DNA of 64,000 bases from Metaphire vulgaris (taxonomy: Eukaryota > Annelida > Clitellata > Crassiclitellata > Megascolecidae). Below are positions 1 to 10,729 of this stretch, piece after piece. A program made the position numbers and the translations under genes. Position 1 is the stretch's first letter; each line of letters begins with the position of its first letter. The stretch lies in the NCBI GenBank assembly GCA_018105865.1, contig CM030851.1, positions 5,535,828-5,599,827 on the forward strand, in the 5' to 3' direction. The notes under the pieces are model-generated. The model ran no database searches. It saw only the letters and a list, made by a program, of their open reading frames with translations, and was not told the origin of the DNA.

Positions 1-423
1 TGAAATTCTTCTCTCCAATTCTTTTGTGATGGTCCAAGTCTCGCAACCATACAAGAAGCTGCTGAAAATACATGTTTCAAGAATCTTCTTTTTTATTCTG
101 AGACTTATTGCTTTGCTTTTCCAGACATTGTCCATTGCCTTCAGATTCCCTAAGGATTTCGTTGCTCTTATTGTTACTTCTTTCTTGCAGTCCAGATCAT
201 GTGTCATGTTGCTTCTAAGGTAAGTGAAATTTTCCACATTTTCCAATTTGAATTCATTTACTTTGATCTTTCTTCCAATATCTTTCTGTCCAAACACCAT
301 TGTTTTTGTCTTTTCAAAGTTCAACGATAAACCATAGCGCTTTGCTTCATTATTCAGCATCTGTACAGGGTCCTCCAGGTCATCTTCATTTCCTGCTCTA
401 GTTGCAAGATAATATGTAATCTT
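1..423 (-). mobile_element. LINE reverse transcriptase fragment (C-terminal side)
   Basis: Read on the minus strand from 423 to 1, one frame stays open for about 140 codons. It contains the stretch LSLNFEKTKTMVFG, then FTYLRSNMTHDLDC, and near the window edge the LINE hallmark FLYGCETW. This order (end of palm/thumb, then the YGCETW motif) is the region after the catalytic YADD box of RTE/L1-like non-LTR retrotransposons. The catalytic core would lie above position 423 but is replaced there by a TTAA-type MITE. The other end is cut by the window edge. It is a partial copy rather than a host gene. Confidence 0.8.
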
Positions 424-1229
424 TGGACCTTGGGGTCAGACTGTCTCAGACCAAGGGCTGTGTATCGGGTTAGAATTGGTGTATCTTTAGCAAATGTGGA
501 CCGATCTTCAAAATTTTTGAACTATTCTGTTCCAATTACACCCCCCTACAACTCTGTTGCTCACACAAGTGGGGTCACCGCTGAAATTATTTTGCTATTA
601 TGCTTTGAAAAAAATTTGGGGGAGGAGTCCTATTTTAGGCTGTAGAGTGGATTCTACCCCAAATTTTTTTCAGCATGGATGGTTAAAAAGAACAATAACA
701 ATGTTAAACAACGGTGCAAACCTCATCTTTTTAGCTTCTATATAGCCTGAACTATACTGAAATGTTCGGTTTTTCAAATTGCAAAATTTTCGCAAAATTT
801 TAATTTCTCCGAGCAATGAGTTTTAGGGTTCAAAAATTGATAACTACCCCAAATTAGGTCCGATCTTCAAAAATTTTTTAACTATCCTGTTCCAATAGAA
901 CCACCTACAACTTTGCCACTCACACAAATGGGGTCACGACTGAAAATTTTTTGCTATTTAGCTTTGAAAATTTTTTTGGGAGGGGGTCCTATTTAAGGCT
1001 GTAGAGTGGACTCTAACCCCCCCAAAAATTTGTTTGGACACAGATGGTTAGAAAGAAGAATAAAAATGCTAAACAACGGTGCAAACCTCATCTTTTTAGC
1101 TTCTACATAGCCTGAAAGTTAGTAAATTTAAAACGTATATGTTCATAGTTCAGATGAATGCTTTTTCCCAAAATTAATTATCCAGATTGTAACGGCTTGT
1201 AAAATTTAATACCCCTGTTAATGGGTTAA
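424..1229 (+). mobile_element. TTAA-flanked MITE, copy A (left end unclear)
   Basis: This carries two similar ~290-bp internal units (about 480-790 and 855-1110) with the landmarks GATCTTCAAAATTTTTGA, a C-rich run near CACACAAGTGGGGTCAC and GGTGCAAACCTCATCTTT. The same unit recurs at 7.77-8.43, 13.56-13.80, 51.9-52.55 and 63.89-64.0 kb. The right end is TTAATGGGTTAACC with TTAA at 1226-1229. The left boundary near 424 is inferred from where LINE coding ends, and no TTAA is visible there. It has no coding capacity, so it is non-autonomous. Confidence 0.6.
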
Positions 1230-1233
1230 CCTT

Positions 1234-1555
1234 GACCGGTTAACCGTAATTTCAATTTGAAAACATCAAAACGTTTTGATGTAGGCCGCAGGATGCTGCC
1301 ATAGGCGCCGGCAACATCAAAGCACTTTGATGTAGCCGCACCGGACGCCGACATAGGCGTCGGCAACATAAAAGCGTTTTGATTTAGCCACGCAGGATGC
1401 CGGCTTCAACTCTGCAAACTTCAAAGCGTTTTAAAATAACCAAGGAGAATGCCGGCCCCAGCACCGGCAACATCAAAACGCTTTGATGTAGGCACAACAC
1501 CAGGCTGCCGCTAACAACCGGTTAACTGGTCTTTTTTTTTAACAGTTAACCGGTC
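1234..1555. mobile_element. MITE with GACCGGTTAAC ends and an internal palindromic minisatellite
   Basis: The ends are inverted copies of GACCGGTTAACYGT (1234-1247 and 1542-1555), with a further AACCGGTTAACTGGT at 1516-1530. The interior is a tandem array listed separately. There is no ORF of note. The inverted ends suggest a non-autonomous DNA transposon; the superfamily is not determined. Confidence 0.55.
1262..1515. repeat. five ~52-bp tandem units, each with a CATCAAAACGTTTTGATG palindrome
   Basis: Units start at 1262, 1313, 1365, 1417 and 1469 (51, 52, 52, 52 and ~47 bp). Each begins with a near-perfect palindrome of the type CATCAAAACGTTTTGATG. Units 1 and 2 also end with a GC-rich hairpin such as GCCGACATAGGCGTCGGC. 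Units 3 and 4 are the most diverged. Confidence 0.8.
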
Positions 1556-1664
1556 CTTTAAAACCAGCAGTTTTAACAACCTTAGAATGCTGCATCTTTG
1601 AAACCATGAATCAATGACCTAGATGTCACAAACCTCTGTGCAATCTCACAATTCAAAAAGTCAA

Positions 1665-1932
1665 AGTCCTTCCCCGAGCCTCACGAGCTCATAAGGCGGC
1701 ACTGATCTCCGTTTCTATAGCCCTCAGCCAGGCGTGCAATGCCACGGATACGGGGCTAGTGTATCGCATAGCGTACCTGTTTGACTTACTGCAGAGATTT
1801 TTACCACTGCTCCTCATTTTACCACCGCAAAAAAGGCTGAGTCGACCTTTAGGGCTCCTGCGGGACTCGAACCCGCGACCTCTTGCTCCATTGTCCAACG
1901 TTGTTACCACTCTGCTAACCTCCCGCCCCCTC
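1665..1932 (-). mobile_element. tRNA-derived SINE, copy 1
   Basis: On the minus strand this begins with a tRNA-like head. RNA polymerase III box A TAGCAGAGTGG lies at 1908-1918 and a perfect box B GGTTCGAGTCC at 1863-1873. The head ends in GGAGCCCT, which can pair with AGGGC at the 5' end. A tRNA-unrelated body follows, ending around GGAGATCAGTGCC and shared with the copy at 2168-2440. The body and the second copy make it a SINE rather than a tRNA gene. No reliable target duplication was found. Confidence 0.8.
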
Positions 1933-1985
1933 ACAATTAATGCCTTAAAATTTGTAATATAAAATTATGGCTGGAGATGCAAATG

Positions 1986-3312
1986 TACTGTATTTTCGCA
2001 CATACTCCCCGTGGGCTATGCGATTTTTTACAAACAAAAATGCCAGATGCAGGCAATGCGGAGGTGCAGGCAATCTTATTCAAATTCTACTGAAATTGTG
2101 TCAACAGACTGCAGCTCTTTCCACTGCATCTCATCATTCCCTTCCCACCCATTTCCTTTCCCCTACTCCCAGGGCGGGAAGTTAGCAGAGTGGTAACAAC
2201 GTTGGATGATGGAGCAGGAGGTCGCGGGTTCGAGTCCCACAGGAGCCCTAACGGTCGACCCAGCCTTTTTCGTGATGGTAAAATGAGTAGCAATGGCAAC
2301 ATTGCGAAGGTAACCATAGGATCGGCGGAATGACTGGCCACCATCTGCTGATAAATGGCTTAGCCACCTATGGGCTGATGGTCATGAAACCGGAGATCAG
2401 CACCGGCACCTACGGGCACAGCGCCTATGGATGAACTTTACCTTTACTCCCAATTACCCCTGACACACAGATTTGGGCCTTTTGTTCTCAGAGAATGCCA
2501 CGAAGGTATCAGCTTATCTGATGCCAGCTGTATCAAGTTACGTTGGTTGCCGTAGGTGTCAGGAATGTTTGCAGCTACCCACAGCTTTGTACCAGCATGA
2601 CCCAGTGGCATTGCATGGGTTGGCTCTGCCCTGGGCGGAAGAGCCGCGTGAGGACCAAGACAAAAGGTCATCGGCACTAGCCTTTCTACTTCATTCCTTT
2701 TGCTTTGTCAACACTAGGAACAGACACTTTCGCTTTCTTCCACTTAGAATCATCCAGCCTCTACAAATTTATTATTGGTACCCCTCAAACATGCCGCCGT
2801 TAGGGACGAGACACCCAACTCCCCACCCCTTCCTACACCACTGGCATGGCTCTGTCTAGACTCCACCGGTAAATGGGGTAACGTTTCCAGCACCATAGGC
2901 ACGTAGGGACATAATTACCGGGCAGAGTCAACAAGAAGCCCGTGTAGATTAAAAAGCCTGGGCAGCTGACGCCCGTCTACAGTACTCTTACGGCATAGAA
3001 ATAAAGAAGCCAGTACACTTCAGGCTACCATGACTGGTAGTAGAGGTCTACACGGTGATAAGACTTCTGCCCCGCCCATCCTGGTTAACCCCTCTTCTGC
3101 CCCGTGACGGCCAATCCCCTCCTCGCCCCAATACTTTTGTCTCAAATTCCCGCCCGTCACCGTGAATGGAAGGGTGAGGGCAATGCAAGGGTGCGGGCAA
3201 TGCGGGGGTGCGGGCTTTCTGATTTAAATTTTACAGGATATACATTTTTCACGGGCTATCCGCAGGTGCGAACTATCTGGAGGGTGCGGGCAGTACGTGC
3301 GAAAATACGGTA
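1986..3312. mobile_element. composite element with TACYGTATTTTCGCAC inverted ends
   Basis: The left end at 1986 reads TACTGTATTTTCGCACATAC and the right end (reverse complement of 3292-3312) reads TACCGTATTTTCGCACGTAC. Both are followed inward by GCAGGCAATGCGG-type short tandem repeats (2050-2075 and 3165-3225). A SINE sits inside at 2168-2440. The stretch 2445-3100 is moderately GC-rich and non-repetitive; a 128-codon ORF at 2473-2859 matches nothing recognised. Four other ends of the same type occur in the window. Confidence 0.5.
2168..2440 (+). mobile_element. tRNA-derived SINE, copy 2
   Basis: This is the opposite orientation to copy 1. Box A TAGCAGAGTGG is at 2183-2193 and box B GGTTCGAGTCC at 2227-2237. 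The body carries GGAGATCAGCACCGG as in copy 1, and shares ACGGTCGACCCAGCC and AGCAGTGG-type stretches. The head GGGCGGGAAGTTAGC is nearly identical to copy 1, so both derive from one source family. The tRNA isotype cannot be assigned. Confidence 0.8.
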
Positions 3313-3525
3313 CTTCCTGCTTTTAGTGAAGTTCCTCTCTTGCTGGTCCAGTTCATGATGTCCAGCCAGCTTGTTCTTGGTAGCCCTCGTTTCCTTGTCC
3401 TTTCTGTTAGTCCCATCATCACTGAACTTTCAATAATTGTGCCTTGTGTTTCCACACAGGGTGTGTCCAAAGTATTGTAGTTTACAAGATTTAGTGTAAG
3501 ATAGGAATGTTGGCTCCATGCCTAC
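3313..3525 (-). mobile_element. LINE C-terminal tail fragment
   Basis: The minus strand encodes GLTERTRKRGLPRTSWLD followed by an IMNWTS stretch. This is the R-G-x-P-R-x-x-W-x-D motif found in the last ~100 residues of many LINE ORF2 proteins. Frames shift around 3430 (FGHTLCGNT is in another frame), so the copy is decayed. It abuts the right end of the 1986-3312 element. Confidence 0.6.
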
Positions 3526-4138
3526 TAGTTTGAATAGCTTTTCTGTTAAAAGAAAATCTGAATAGCTTATTCTCAGCATTCTTGTGCATTTACTTTTTAA
3601 AGATTCACAGCTGTAGTAGTAAACAGTCCATCGATTCGATGATGACAGAGTGCCTGTGAATCCAGATAAAGTTTGTTTAGCTTTTTAGTGTTCCATGAAT
3701 AGTGTTCATAAGTGATAAGTGGATGTGCACGTGGCTATAAATTCCAGATTTCGCCACGCACGGTTTTTCTCAGAGGTTGGAAATAAGTTCGTTGTAGTGA
3801 AGTTTCGATTAGACTTATCCGACTTGACTCCATAGTCCCAGGTTGCAAGTATCAGATTCTTTTTTCTCAGGCTTCCTAGCAAGTGCGTGATATATTATAG
3901 TGCCGTGGGGCTTGCACAGTGCCCCTCGGCACTCTCGCCCAGAGCATCAGGATTCCAGTGGCTTGCCATAGAGCAGGACGACTGGGTGATGCCGGGTGCA
4001 GCCACGATGATGTTGCGGCTCTGCAGGGTGGCCAGTCGTTAGTAGAAGATTGATGGAAGTTTCCATCGGTTTGAACGATTCACAGCTGTATGAAGCGACC
4101 GGCCATAAAGTGCCTTGATTAGCCGCAATTTGGTGGTT
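3526..4138. other. unassigned stretch, probably repeat-derived
   Basis: No coding frame of note. The phrase ATTCACAGCTGTA occurs twice (3604 and 4079). A GC-richer block at 3900-4060 has several short GC-rich hairpins. Nothing here is recognised. Confidence 0.3.
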
Positions 4139-4146
4139 TTGCTCAC

Positions 4147-4330
4147 CAAAAGCATAGCCAAGAATTTGATTTGGGAGGGTATAAATATTTTGGGTGGGTA
4201 TAAATTTTAACTATAAATCGCTTAAACCATATAAACCACATATAACCACATGTAAATCACATAAAATTTTTTAAGGTAGGCTGATTTGAGGGGGTATGTA
4301 TACCGATATACCCCCGTCACTACGCCCCTG
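4147..4330 (-). mobile_element. 184-bp hAT-type MITE
   Basis: The ends CAAAAGCATAGCC and (inverted) CAGGGGCGTAGTGAC are imperfect inverted repeats. An exact 8-bp target duplication TTGCTCAC flanks the element at 4139-4146 and 4331-4338, the length made by hAT transposases. The interior, with TATAAATATTTTGGGTGGG and ACCACATATAACCACATG, matches 10929-11104 in opposite orientation. Non-coding. Confidence 0.8.
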
Positions 4331-4338
4331 TTGCTCAC

Positions 4339-4740
4339 TGTTTTGTTCTTCCATAGTTATAGAAGGCTTAGCCAGTGCTTTTTTCAGTGGGAATGCATGG
4401 GAATGGCGTTCTCACACCATTTTTGCCGGATTTGTTTATATTGACATGCAATAATGTACGTTTACTTGCAATTGGTTCTTTTTTCACAGGGAATGCATGG
4501 GAACAGCGTAAATTACAGTTTAACAATGAGCTACATCATATAAAAATATACAAAGTACTGTTATTGTACTAATATCTATGGCATACCTCTTATGACAAAA
4601 TAGATGTGAAATGAGTTCCAAAACCTTTTCTCTTAAAAAAAGGCACTGGTTTTAGCATTATATTCAAGCCTATCGCCAGTCTCGTTTTGATGTCTATCAA
4701 TATATTTGTATTGTCCTTCTAAGGTATGTGAAGGAAGAAA
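4339..4740. other. unassigned; ~110-bp local duplication
   Basis: The segment TTTTTTCAGTGGGAATGCATGG near 4379 recurs as TTTTTTCACAGGGAATGCATGG near 4480, each followed by a GCGT. Otherwise AT-rich with no recognised feature before the LINE tail starting at 4741. Confidence 0.35.
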
Positions 4741-7040
4741 CTTATTATTATTATTATTATCATCAACGTACTGATTAATGTGGTAACTCGTCCGAACGAA
4801 CTGGGTGAACACATTACAAAGTTACAGATAACTCGTGCGATATAACCATGTTTTAAGTCTCTCTTTAAAAGTATTCAAGGTCGTAGAGAGCTGTATTGAT
4901 GGCGGTAGACAATTCTATGCCCGAGCCGCGGCCGCGGGAAATGCTCGATCTCCGACGGTTCGGAGGCGCGTCCTCGGGACCACCAATAAGGCGGATCCGG
5001 CCGATCTCAATCTTTGCCGGCCTGCGTGGTCAGCCACTCGTGATAATTCGGACGCAAGGTATTCTGGACCGGCTCCATTCAGGCAACAGAAGGTCAATGT
5101 TGCCAGCTTGAAATGGATCCGCTATGGCACAGACAACCAGTGCAGATCGCGTAGCAGCGGAGTAATGTGATCGCCTAATGAGGCCTGGCATATCACTCGC
5201 ACAGCAGCGTTCAGGACGGACTGGAGATGGTTATGTAGGTATTTCTGTAGTCCAGCGAGAGTTCCATTGCCGTAGTCTAATCTGGACAACACCAGTGCAG
5301 AGACCAGTGTTTTAAGACCATTGGCAGACACTGATCGACGGATACTCCTGATCAGCCGCAGGGCTTTGAAGCACCCTGCCACTACATTTGCCACATGTGA
5401 CTTCATTGATAATGTACTGTCAAGATATATCCCTAAATTCCGCACGATCGACACCGGTTGCACTTCCGTTCCATCGATGTAGATGCCAGACGACGGTATC
5501 CAGTGTTTCTGTCTCTCAGCAGCCATCCAGAGCACTTCCGTCTTAGCAGCATTGAGCTGCAGTCGACGTGACCTCAACCAACTGGTCATCTCAGCTAAAC
5601 ACATCATGACGCGTTGTTGAAGCTGCTGGATCGCCGCATGGGGAGCTCCCGTAGACTTGCGTGTCGTCCGCGTAGAGGTGAGCTTGCAACCCGAACCGCT
5701 GGGCAATACTTACCATATCGGCAACGTATAGTAAGAAGAGGATAGGTCCCAGGACGGAGCCCTGAGGGACCCCACACACTACTCGTGTGGGCGGCGTAGT
5801 AGAACCGGCACAGCGTACGTACTGCATCCAGTTCTCCAGGTATGAGGAGAACCACTGAAGCACAGAGCCGCCCAACCTGTACGATACTTCCATCTTCTGC
5901 AGCAACGTAGCATGATCCACAGTATCGAAGGCGGCGGTTAGGTCCATCAGCACCAGAACCGCTACGTCCCCAGCGTCCAAAGTTCGAAGAATATCCGAGG
6001 TGACTTTCAGCACCGCGGTTTCAGTTGAATGGTAAGCGCGATATACAGACTGTAGCTCAGAGAGCAGATTGGAAGACTTCAGGTAGCGAATAAGTTGTTT
6101 AGAGACGAGCCGCTCAAGTAGCTTCGACAGCCCTGTCAAGTTGGAAATCGGTCTGTACGACCTGATGTCGTCGGCATCCAAGCTGGGTTGCTTAAGTCTG
6201 GGAATGATTTAGGTGGACTTGAAAGTCGTCGGTACGATTCCAGCAGACATCGAACGGTTAAATAGCTCAGTGATAAAAGGTACGAGTAGGCCGGATGATT
6301 CCTTGAGAAGAAATGTCGGTAGAGGGTCGCTGGCGCACTGCTTGTCCGGCAGTGCTCGAATCACCGATGCCACGTCGTCTTGGGATAGAGACTGGAACAA
6401 ACCGAATTGGCATTGTGAGAACCGTGCGTTAAGCGTGGGCGGGTCATGCGCCTCGGTAGCCTCGCAAACCCGTGCTTCCTTCTCACTGAGATATTCGGCG
6501 AAGGAGTCTGCCGGAGGCGTGCCGTGAGCTGGTGTTCATCCACGGCCGAGTAGAGTGCTCAGAGACTTCCAGAGACGACGAGGATCGGCTCGTTCAGAGT
6601 CGACTTTACTGCTCCAGAAGACCTCACGTTTCCGGCGGAGCAGTTGCCTGTAGGCTCTCCGACATTCCGTCCAACAGGTTACTGCCGTTGCCTCGTCATC
6701 CGGGTCCGAGTAAACTTCCCGAGATTTCCGCTCAGCAAGCCGTAACTTCCTCTTGGCCATCCGACACTCCTCGTCGAACCAGGGGTCAGAGGAGCGGCGT
6801 CGACAGTTCACCGTCGTCTCCGGCACCAGTCTCTCCACAATATCGGTAATTTCCTGGTCGTAGAGTTTAGCCAGTTCGTCGATGGTCATCGAGGACCATA
6901 ACTCTGGTTGGCAGAGTCTTGACATCATTAGCTCATTCCGGAGCACGGAGGTATCCAACATGCGCCAAGCATGACATGTGACTGGAGCATAGACCGGGCA
7001 TTCAAGAGTAGGTCCACTTGCCATGTAGATTCAACTTGTT
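4741..7040 (-). mobile_element. CR1/L2-like LINE, 5'-truncated, with RT and 3' tail
   Basis: On the minus strand, a region with PWFDEECRMAKRKLRLAE (6536-7024) is followed by the RT domain: SYRPISNLTGLSKLLERL, TAAFDTVDHATLLQ, GVPQGSVLGPILF and the catalytic LYADDTQVY (about 5591-6181). The thumb then has KTEVLWMAAE and LDYGNGTLAGL. The C-terminus ends in AFPAAAARAWN and FKRDLKTW-like sequence. At least two frameshifts and internal stops inactivate it. The upstream endonuclease is missing. The 3' end at 4743-4760 is a (TTA)n tract, i.e. an (AAT)n tail in the sense direction. The same tail sequence recurs at 16.5, 26.8 and 57.5 kb. Confidence 0.85.
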
Positions 7041-7045
7041 CAAGA

Positions 7046-7186
7046 GTAGATCCACTTGCCGTGATGTTCATCTTTGTATCATCATTCGACATCACTTATG
7101 TTTTTGCCGCATAAATCCTCATGTTGTAGTTGAGTCCTGCTTCTTCCACTCTTTCTACCAGGTCCTGTAGTTCCTTAGTTGATGTT
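7046..7186 (-). mobile_element. LINE RT fragment after the catalytic box
   Basis: The minus strand reads ATSTKELQDLVERVEEAGLN and then a K-T-x-VM stretch, the typical sequence downstream of YADD in RTE-like LINEs. It continues the reading of 7591-7650 once the MITE at 7187-7590 is disregarded, so both pieces and 8716-9240 belong to one LINE copy. Confidence 0.65.
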
Positions 7187-7590
7187 GCTGTCCATTAATT
7201 ATGTCAACAATTTTTGGGCAATTTTTGACCGCCTCTCCCCTTGTCAACAACTGTCAACTTTCAGTTACCCCCCTATAATTATGTCAAAAACTTGTGACCA
7301 CCCCCCAAGATCAATGACAGGTCCCAATAACAAGGTTATTATTTTTTGTGGTGATGACCATTTTTTCCATGTTTTGCTCATCGAGTGTCAAATGTGGTGG
7401 TGATGACCTTTTTTGCCATGTTTTTTTCCCATTGTAATAAGTAGTATTCCATGAAATGTCCTATTTTTTAATTATTTGTAAAAAGTGAAATTGTTGATGT
7501 CAACTTCTCTTGACCCCCCTCCCCTGTCTACAACTGTCAAACTTTTTCAAACCCCCTCCCCCTAAATTGTTGATCTGATTAATGGACAGC
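7187..7590. mobile_element. 404-bp MITE with GCTGTCCATTAAT ends
   Basis: Perfect 13-bp inverted ends GCTGTCCATTAAT (7187-7199 and 7578-7590) extend with mismatches to TCAACAATTT. The interior repeats TGTCAACAA and AATTTTTGACC motifs. It sits inside a LINE exactly between its YTDDIVL box and the ATSTKE stretch. A related ~92-bp element is at 59803-59894. Non-coding; superfamily unknown. Confidence 0.75.
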
Positions 7591-7650
7591 CCCTAATACA
7601 ATGTCGTCTGTGTATCGAAGGTTGTTTGTAGCCATATAGTGCCTTTCTCA
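7591..7650 (-). mobile_element. LINE RT catalytic box fragment (YTDD)
   Basis: The minus strand reads NNLRYTDDIVL, the RT active-site box with YTDD in place of YADD. It is trapped between a MITE (7187-7590) and a TTAA element (7651-8715) and is the middle part of the LINE running from 9240 down to 7046. Confidence 0.65.
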
Positions 7651-8715
7651 TTAACCCGTTGCAGGGGGATTTAATTTTTTCAAGTCGTCCCCAATCGGGG
7701 TATTTAATTTGGGGGAAAGGCGTTCATGTGAAAATGTGAACATACAAGTTTTAAACTTACTATATTTCAGGCTATATAGAAGCTATAAAGATGCGGTTTA
7801 CACTGTTGTTTAGCATTTTTATTGCTCTTTCAAACCATCTGTGCCAAAGAAGGAAATTTTGGGGGGTAGGGTCCACCCTACTGCCCAAAATAGGACCCTC
7901 CCCAACATTTTGGTCAAATTTTGTTCCAAGCCCAATAGCAAAAATTTTTCCGCGGTAACCCCCAAACTGTGAGTGAGAACGTTGTAAAGGGGTGTAATTG
8001 GAACAGAATAATGCAAAAATTTTGAAGATTGGACAAAATTTGGATCAGTTATGCTTTTTCAAACAATATTACTCATTGCTCGAAGAAATGACAATTTTGC
8101 AAACAGATTTTCAATCTGAAAAACCGAACAACTCTGTATATTTCAGGCTGTATAGAAGCTAGAAAGATGCGGTTTGCACCGTTCTTTAGCATTTCTATTG
8201 CTCTTTCGAACCATCCATGCCAAAAAAGAAAATTTTGGGGGTAGGTCCACTCTACAGCCGAAAATCGGAACCCTCCCCCCAAAAAATTTCAAAGTGCAAT
8301 AGCAAAAAATTTTCAGCGGTGACCCCCCAACTGTGAGCACGAAAGTTTTAGGGCGGTGTAATTGGAACAGAATGATGCAAAAATTTTGAAGATCGGGCCA
8401 AAATTGGCGGAGTTATGATTTTTCAAACTCCAGACATGAGTCTTTTTCGAGGCATTTCAATGCAAAATCAACGGACGATCAACGACAAGTTGGACAATCA
8501 TCGGCAAGTCAACAACAGCGAAGAAAGTGCTGCCATCTATCGAATGGATAGTAAATAAATCGAATAGTCGCTTTTGGTGCGGTTTAAAACTTCAATGTCC
8601 GGAGTACACATATCCTTATGTGGCGCGCCGTGAGCACCGTTTATAGACGGCTTTACCCGTCTGAATATGATTTTCGGGCGCCGTCTTAAGACGGCGTTGC
8701 CCGGGAACAGGTTAA
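7651..8715 (-). mobile_element. TTAA-flanked MITE, copy B (complete, 1065 bp)
   Basis: TTAA at 7651-7654 and 8712-8715 bounds inverted ends TTAACCCGTT and (inverted) TTAACCTGTT. The interior has two direct ~300-bp units (7768-8069 and 8138-8430) and a subterminal block with GCCGTCTTAAGACGGC and GCACCGTTTATAGACGGC hairpins. Removing it joins the LINE coding halves IIAEA and MRKALYG. TTAA target sites are typical of piggyBac and Kolobok transposases; none is encoded here. Confidence 0.8.
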
Positions 8716-9600
8716 GGCCTCTGCTATGATATTAAATAGGGCATGGTGAAATGTTGTAGCCTTGCTGGATGCCTTTCTTTGTGGTGAACCATCCAGACAT
8801 TCTGCTTTCTGTTCTGACTGCAGCTCTTTGTTGCTTACATAGCTTGTGGATTAGGCTGATAAGATGGGTGGAAAAGCCTATTTCTGTCATTGTCTGCCAG
8901 AGCATGTTGTGCTGCACCATATCAACTGCTTTATGGAAGTCAATGAAACAAAAGTATAGTAGTTGTTCACATTCATTTGCTTTTTCAAGTATTATTCTGA
9001 TGTTGGTGATTTGGTCTGCACCTCTTTTTTGTCTGTTTTGGTGATATATCTTGCTCTAATTTGCTTTGTATTCTGTCTAGAATGATTTTTAACAATATTT
9101 TACTAGCAAGTGAAACTAAAGCAACAGTTCTATATTTTATGTTATTACATTGCAGTAGGTCTCCTTTTTGGGGATGGGGACAAAAATTGAGTTGATCCAT
9201 TCATCAAGCCAGACATCTGTTTCCCATATTTTACACATATTTTGTGCAGTGAATCTATTGTTATCTCCTCCCTTGCATATCAGTTCTTGGGTATGTCATT
9301 GGCGATTTTCTCTTGGCTGCTTTCATAAATGCTCTTTTAATTTTTGATTTGAGTGCAGGAGTTCATGTTTCTGATATTTTCTATTTCAAGTTCGGTGGTG
9401 TTAATTAAAATGTTGTTTCTTTTATTTGGTTTTTAAAACCGTAGTATGAGGGATGTTCAGACCAGGTTGTGTTCACATTTTTATCCTCATGAATATAGTA
9501 CTTTATGACCATCAAATTTCTTGAAGTGACCAATTCCCTTCCATTTAGTTTCATATTTGAATCTTTGCACCTATCTAGTTCCTTAAACAATATTGTCATT
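8716..9600 (-). mobile_element. LINE RT domain, N-terminal half
   Basis: The minus strand encodes MCKIWETDVWLDEWINSIF, then PKKGDLLQCNN, RTVALVSLASKILLKIIL, KLEQDISPKQT, a TTKKGIQQGYNISP block (RT motif G-x-x-Q-G) and FNIIAEA. Frame changes occur at about 9200, 8990 and 8735. From 9240 to 9600 the upstream linker is recognisable only as a degenerate ORF. It continues across the insertions into 7591-7650 and 7046-7186. Confidence 0.75.
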
Positions 9601-10021
9601 TTCAGGGCTGTTCAGTTCTCTCACATTTCAATGGTCAATTTTTGTGGCTCTTATTCATAAGTTTTGTTCCAATGGCTTGTGTGGGACAGTAGCTAATAAT
9701 TTGTTGGCATCTGACCATTTTACCCTGGACAACATCTGAACCAGTAAAATGTTTGTGGGCTTTTGTTCATCATTGCTTGGAGGGTGAATAAACCACTAAG
9801 GACCCCAAACCTCTGGTGGTTCAACAGTATGGGAGCCGTCTGCCAGATTGGATCTGTTTTCCGCCTCTCCTTTGATGTGCTTCTATCGTTTGACATTTCA
9901 TGACGTTTCTTCCACTGCCAAGCACTAATCCCATGCTGTTGATCATGAGATGGAGGATAGGCTTACTTAAAGGTGGCCTAGACTCGTCATGTCACAGACT
10001 CTGTTATTGGGCTCTTGTGAT
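9601..10021. other. unassigned stretch between LINE fragments
   Basis: No frame, tandem repeat or terminal structure recognised. It lies between the degenerate upstream part of one LINE and the (CAT)n tail of the next. Confidence 0.3.
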
Positions 10022-10023
10022 AT

Positions 10024-10061
<38 letters not shown>

Positions 10062-10729
10062 TTATGGCAAGCCCCTCTGGAGCGTAGCCATCTCCACGAC
10101 ACGTTGCCAGTTCATTCTGTCCTGTGCTGGCCACAAGGCTGTAACGAGTCCAAGGTTTAGGGTACTAAGTCGGCCTCTATTGTCCTCATCCAGGTGGAAT
10201 GTGGTCTTCCAACCGGGTGCTTCCGTTGTTTAGGTGGGCCAAAGATTGTAGCGCGTAGGGCTCTGACAAGGTCATCACCTGGTTTGGACCTCACAACATG
10301 TCCAAATAGGCACAATCAACTGGCACAAATTTTAACTGAAATTGGACCCTCGCCCATGCACTAAAAAACTTCTGCACTGGTCATGTGGAAGGTGTAAAGT
10401 GTACGAAGCAGTCATTGGAGACACCATTGGTGGAAAGCATCAAGTCTCTGGTTCAATGAAGATGCCAGCGTTCATGCTTCAGCTCCAAAAAGGAGCACTG
10501 GAAGTATCTAGATCAGGTAGAGGCGGACATTGGTCTGGAGCTGGAAACTCAAGCACCAGATGAATCTATTGAGAAAAATGAAGCAGTTGCGAGATTTGGC
10601 AATCCTTCTGAAGACTCTAGGTTCACTGCTTCTTGAGCTGTTAGTCAGGCAACATATGTAGCTAAAGGACTGCACCACCTCCACCTGGTTTCCAGCCACC
10701 TCTACGGCTGATGGGATTATACTCTGAAC
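10022..10729 (-). mobile_element. LINE 3' portion with (ATG)n tail
   Basis: Minus-strand coding: VAGNQVEVVQSFSYI and SRNCFIFLNRFIW (the block before the YGCETW region). Further down come LDMLRSKPGDDLVRALRAT, the RPHSTWMRTIEADL motif and WQRVVEMATLQRG, which is the usual LINE ORF2 C-terminus. The 3' end is a (CAT)n tract at 10025-10062, (ATG)n in sense. Its upstream part continues at 11628-12010 after removal of the hAT MITE at 10730-11619. Confidence 0.7.

Noticed and set aside
1850..2260. Functional tRNA genes
   Set aside because: Boxes A and B are good, but both copies carry the same non-tRNA body and a cloverleaf with a normal anticodon arm could not be drawn convincingly.
4835..5170. Plus-strand 111-codon ORF repeated at 26850
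   Set aside because: Both are antisense to the C-terminus and tail of the CR1/L2-like LINE.
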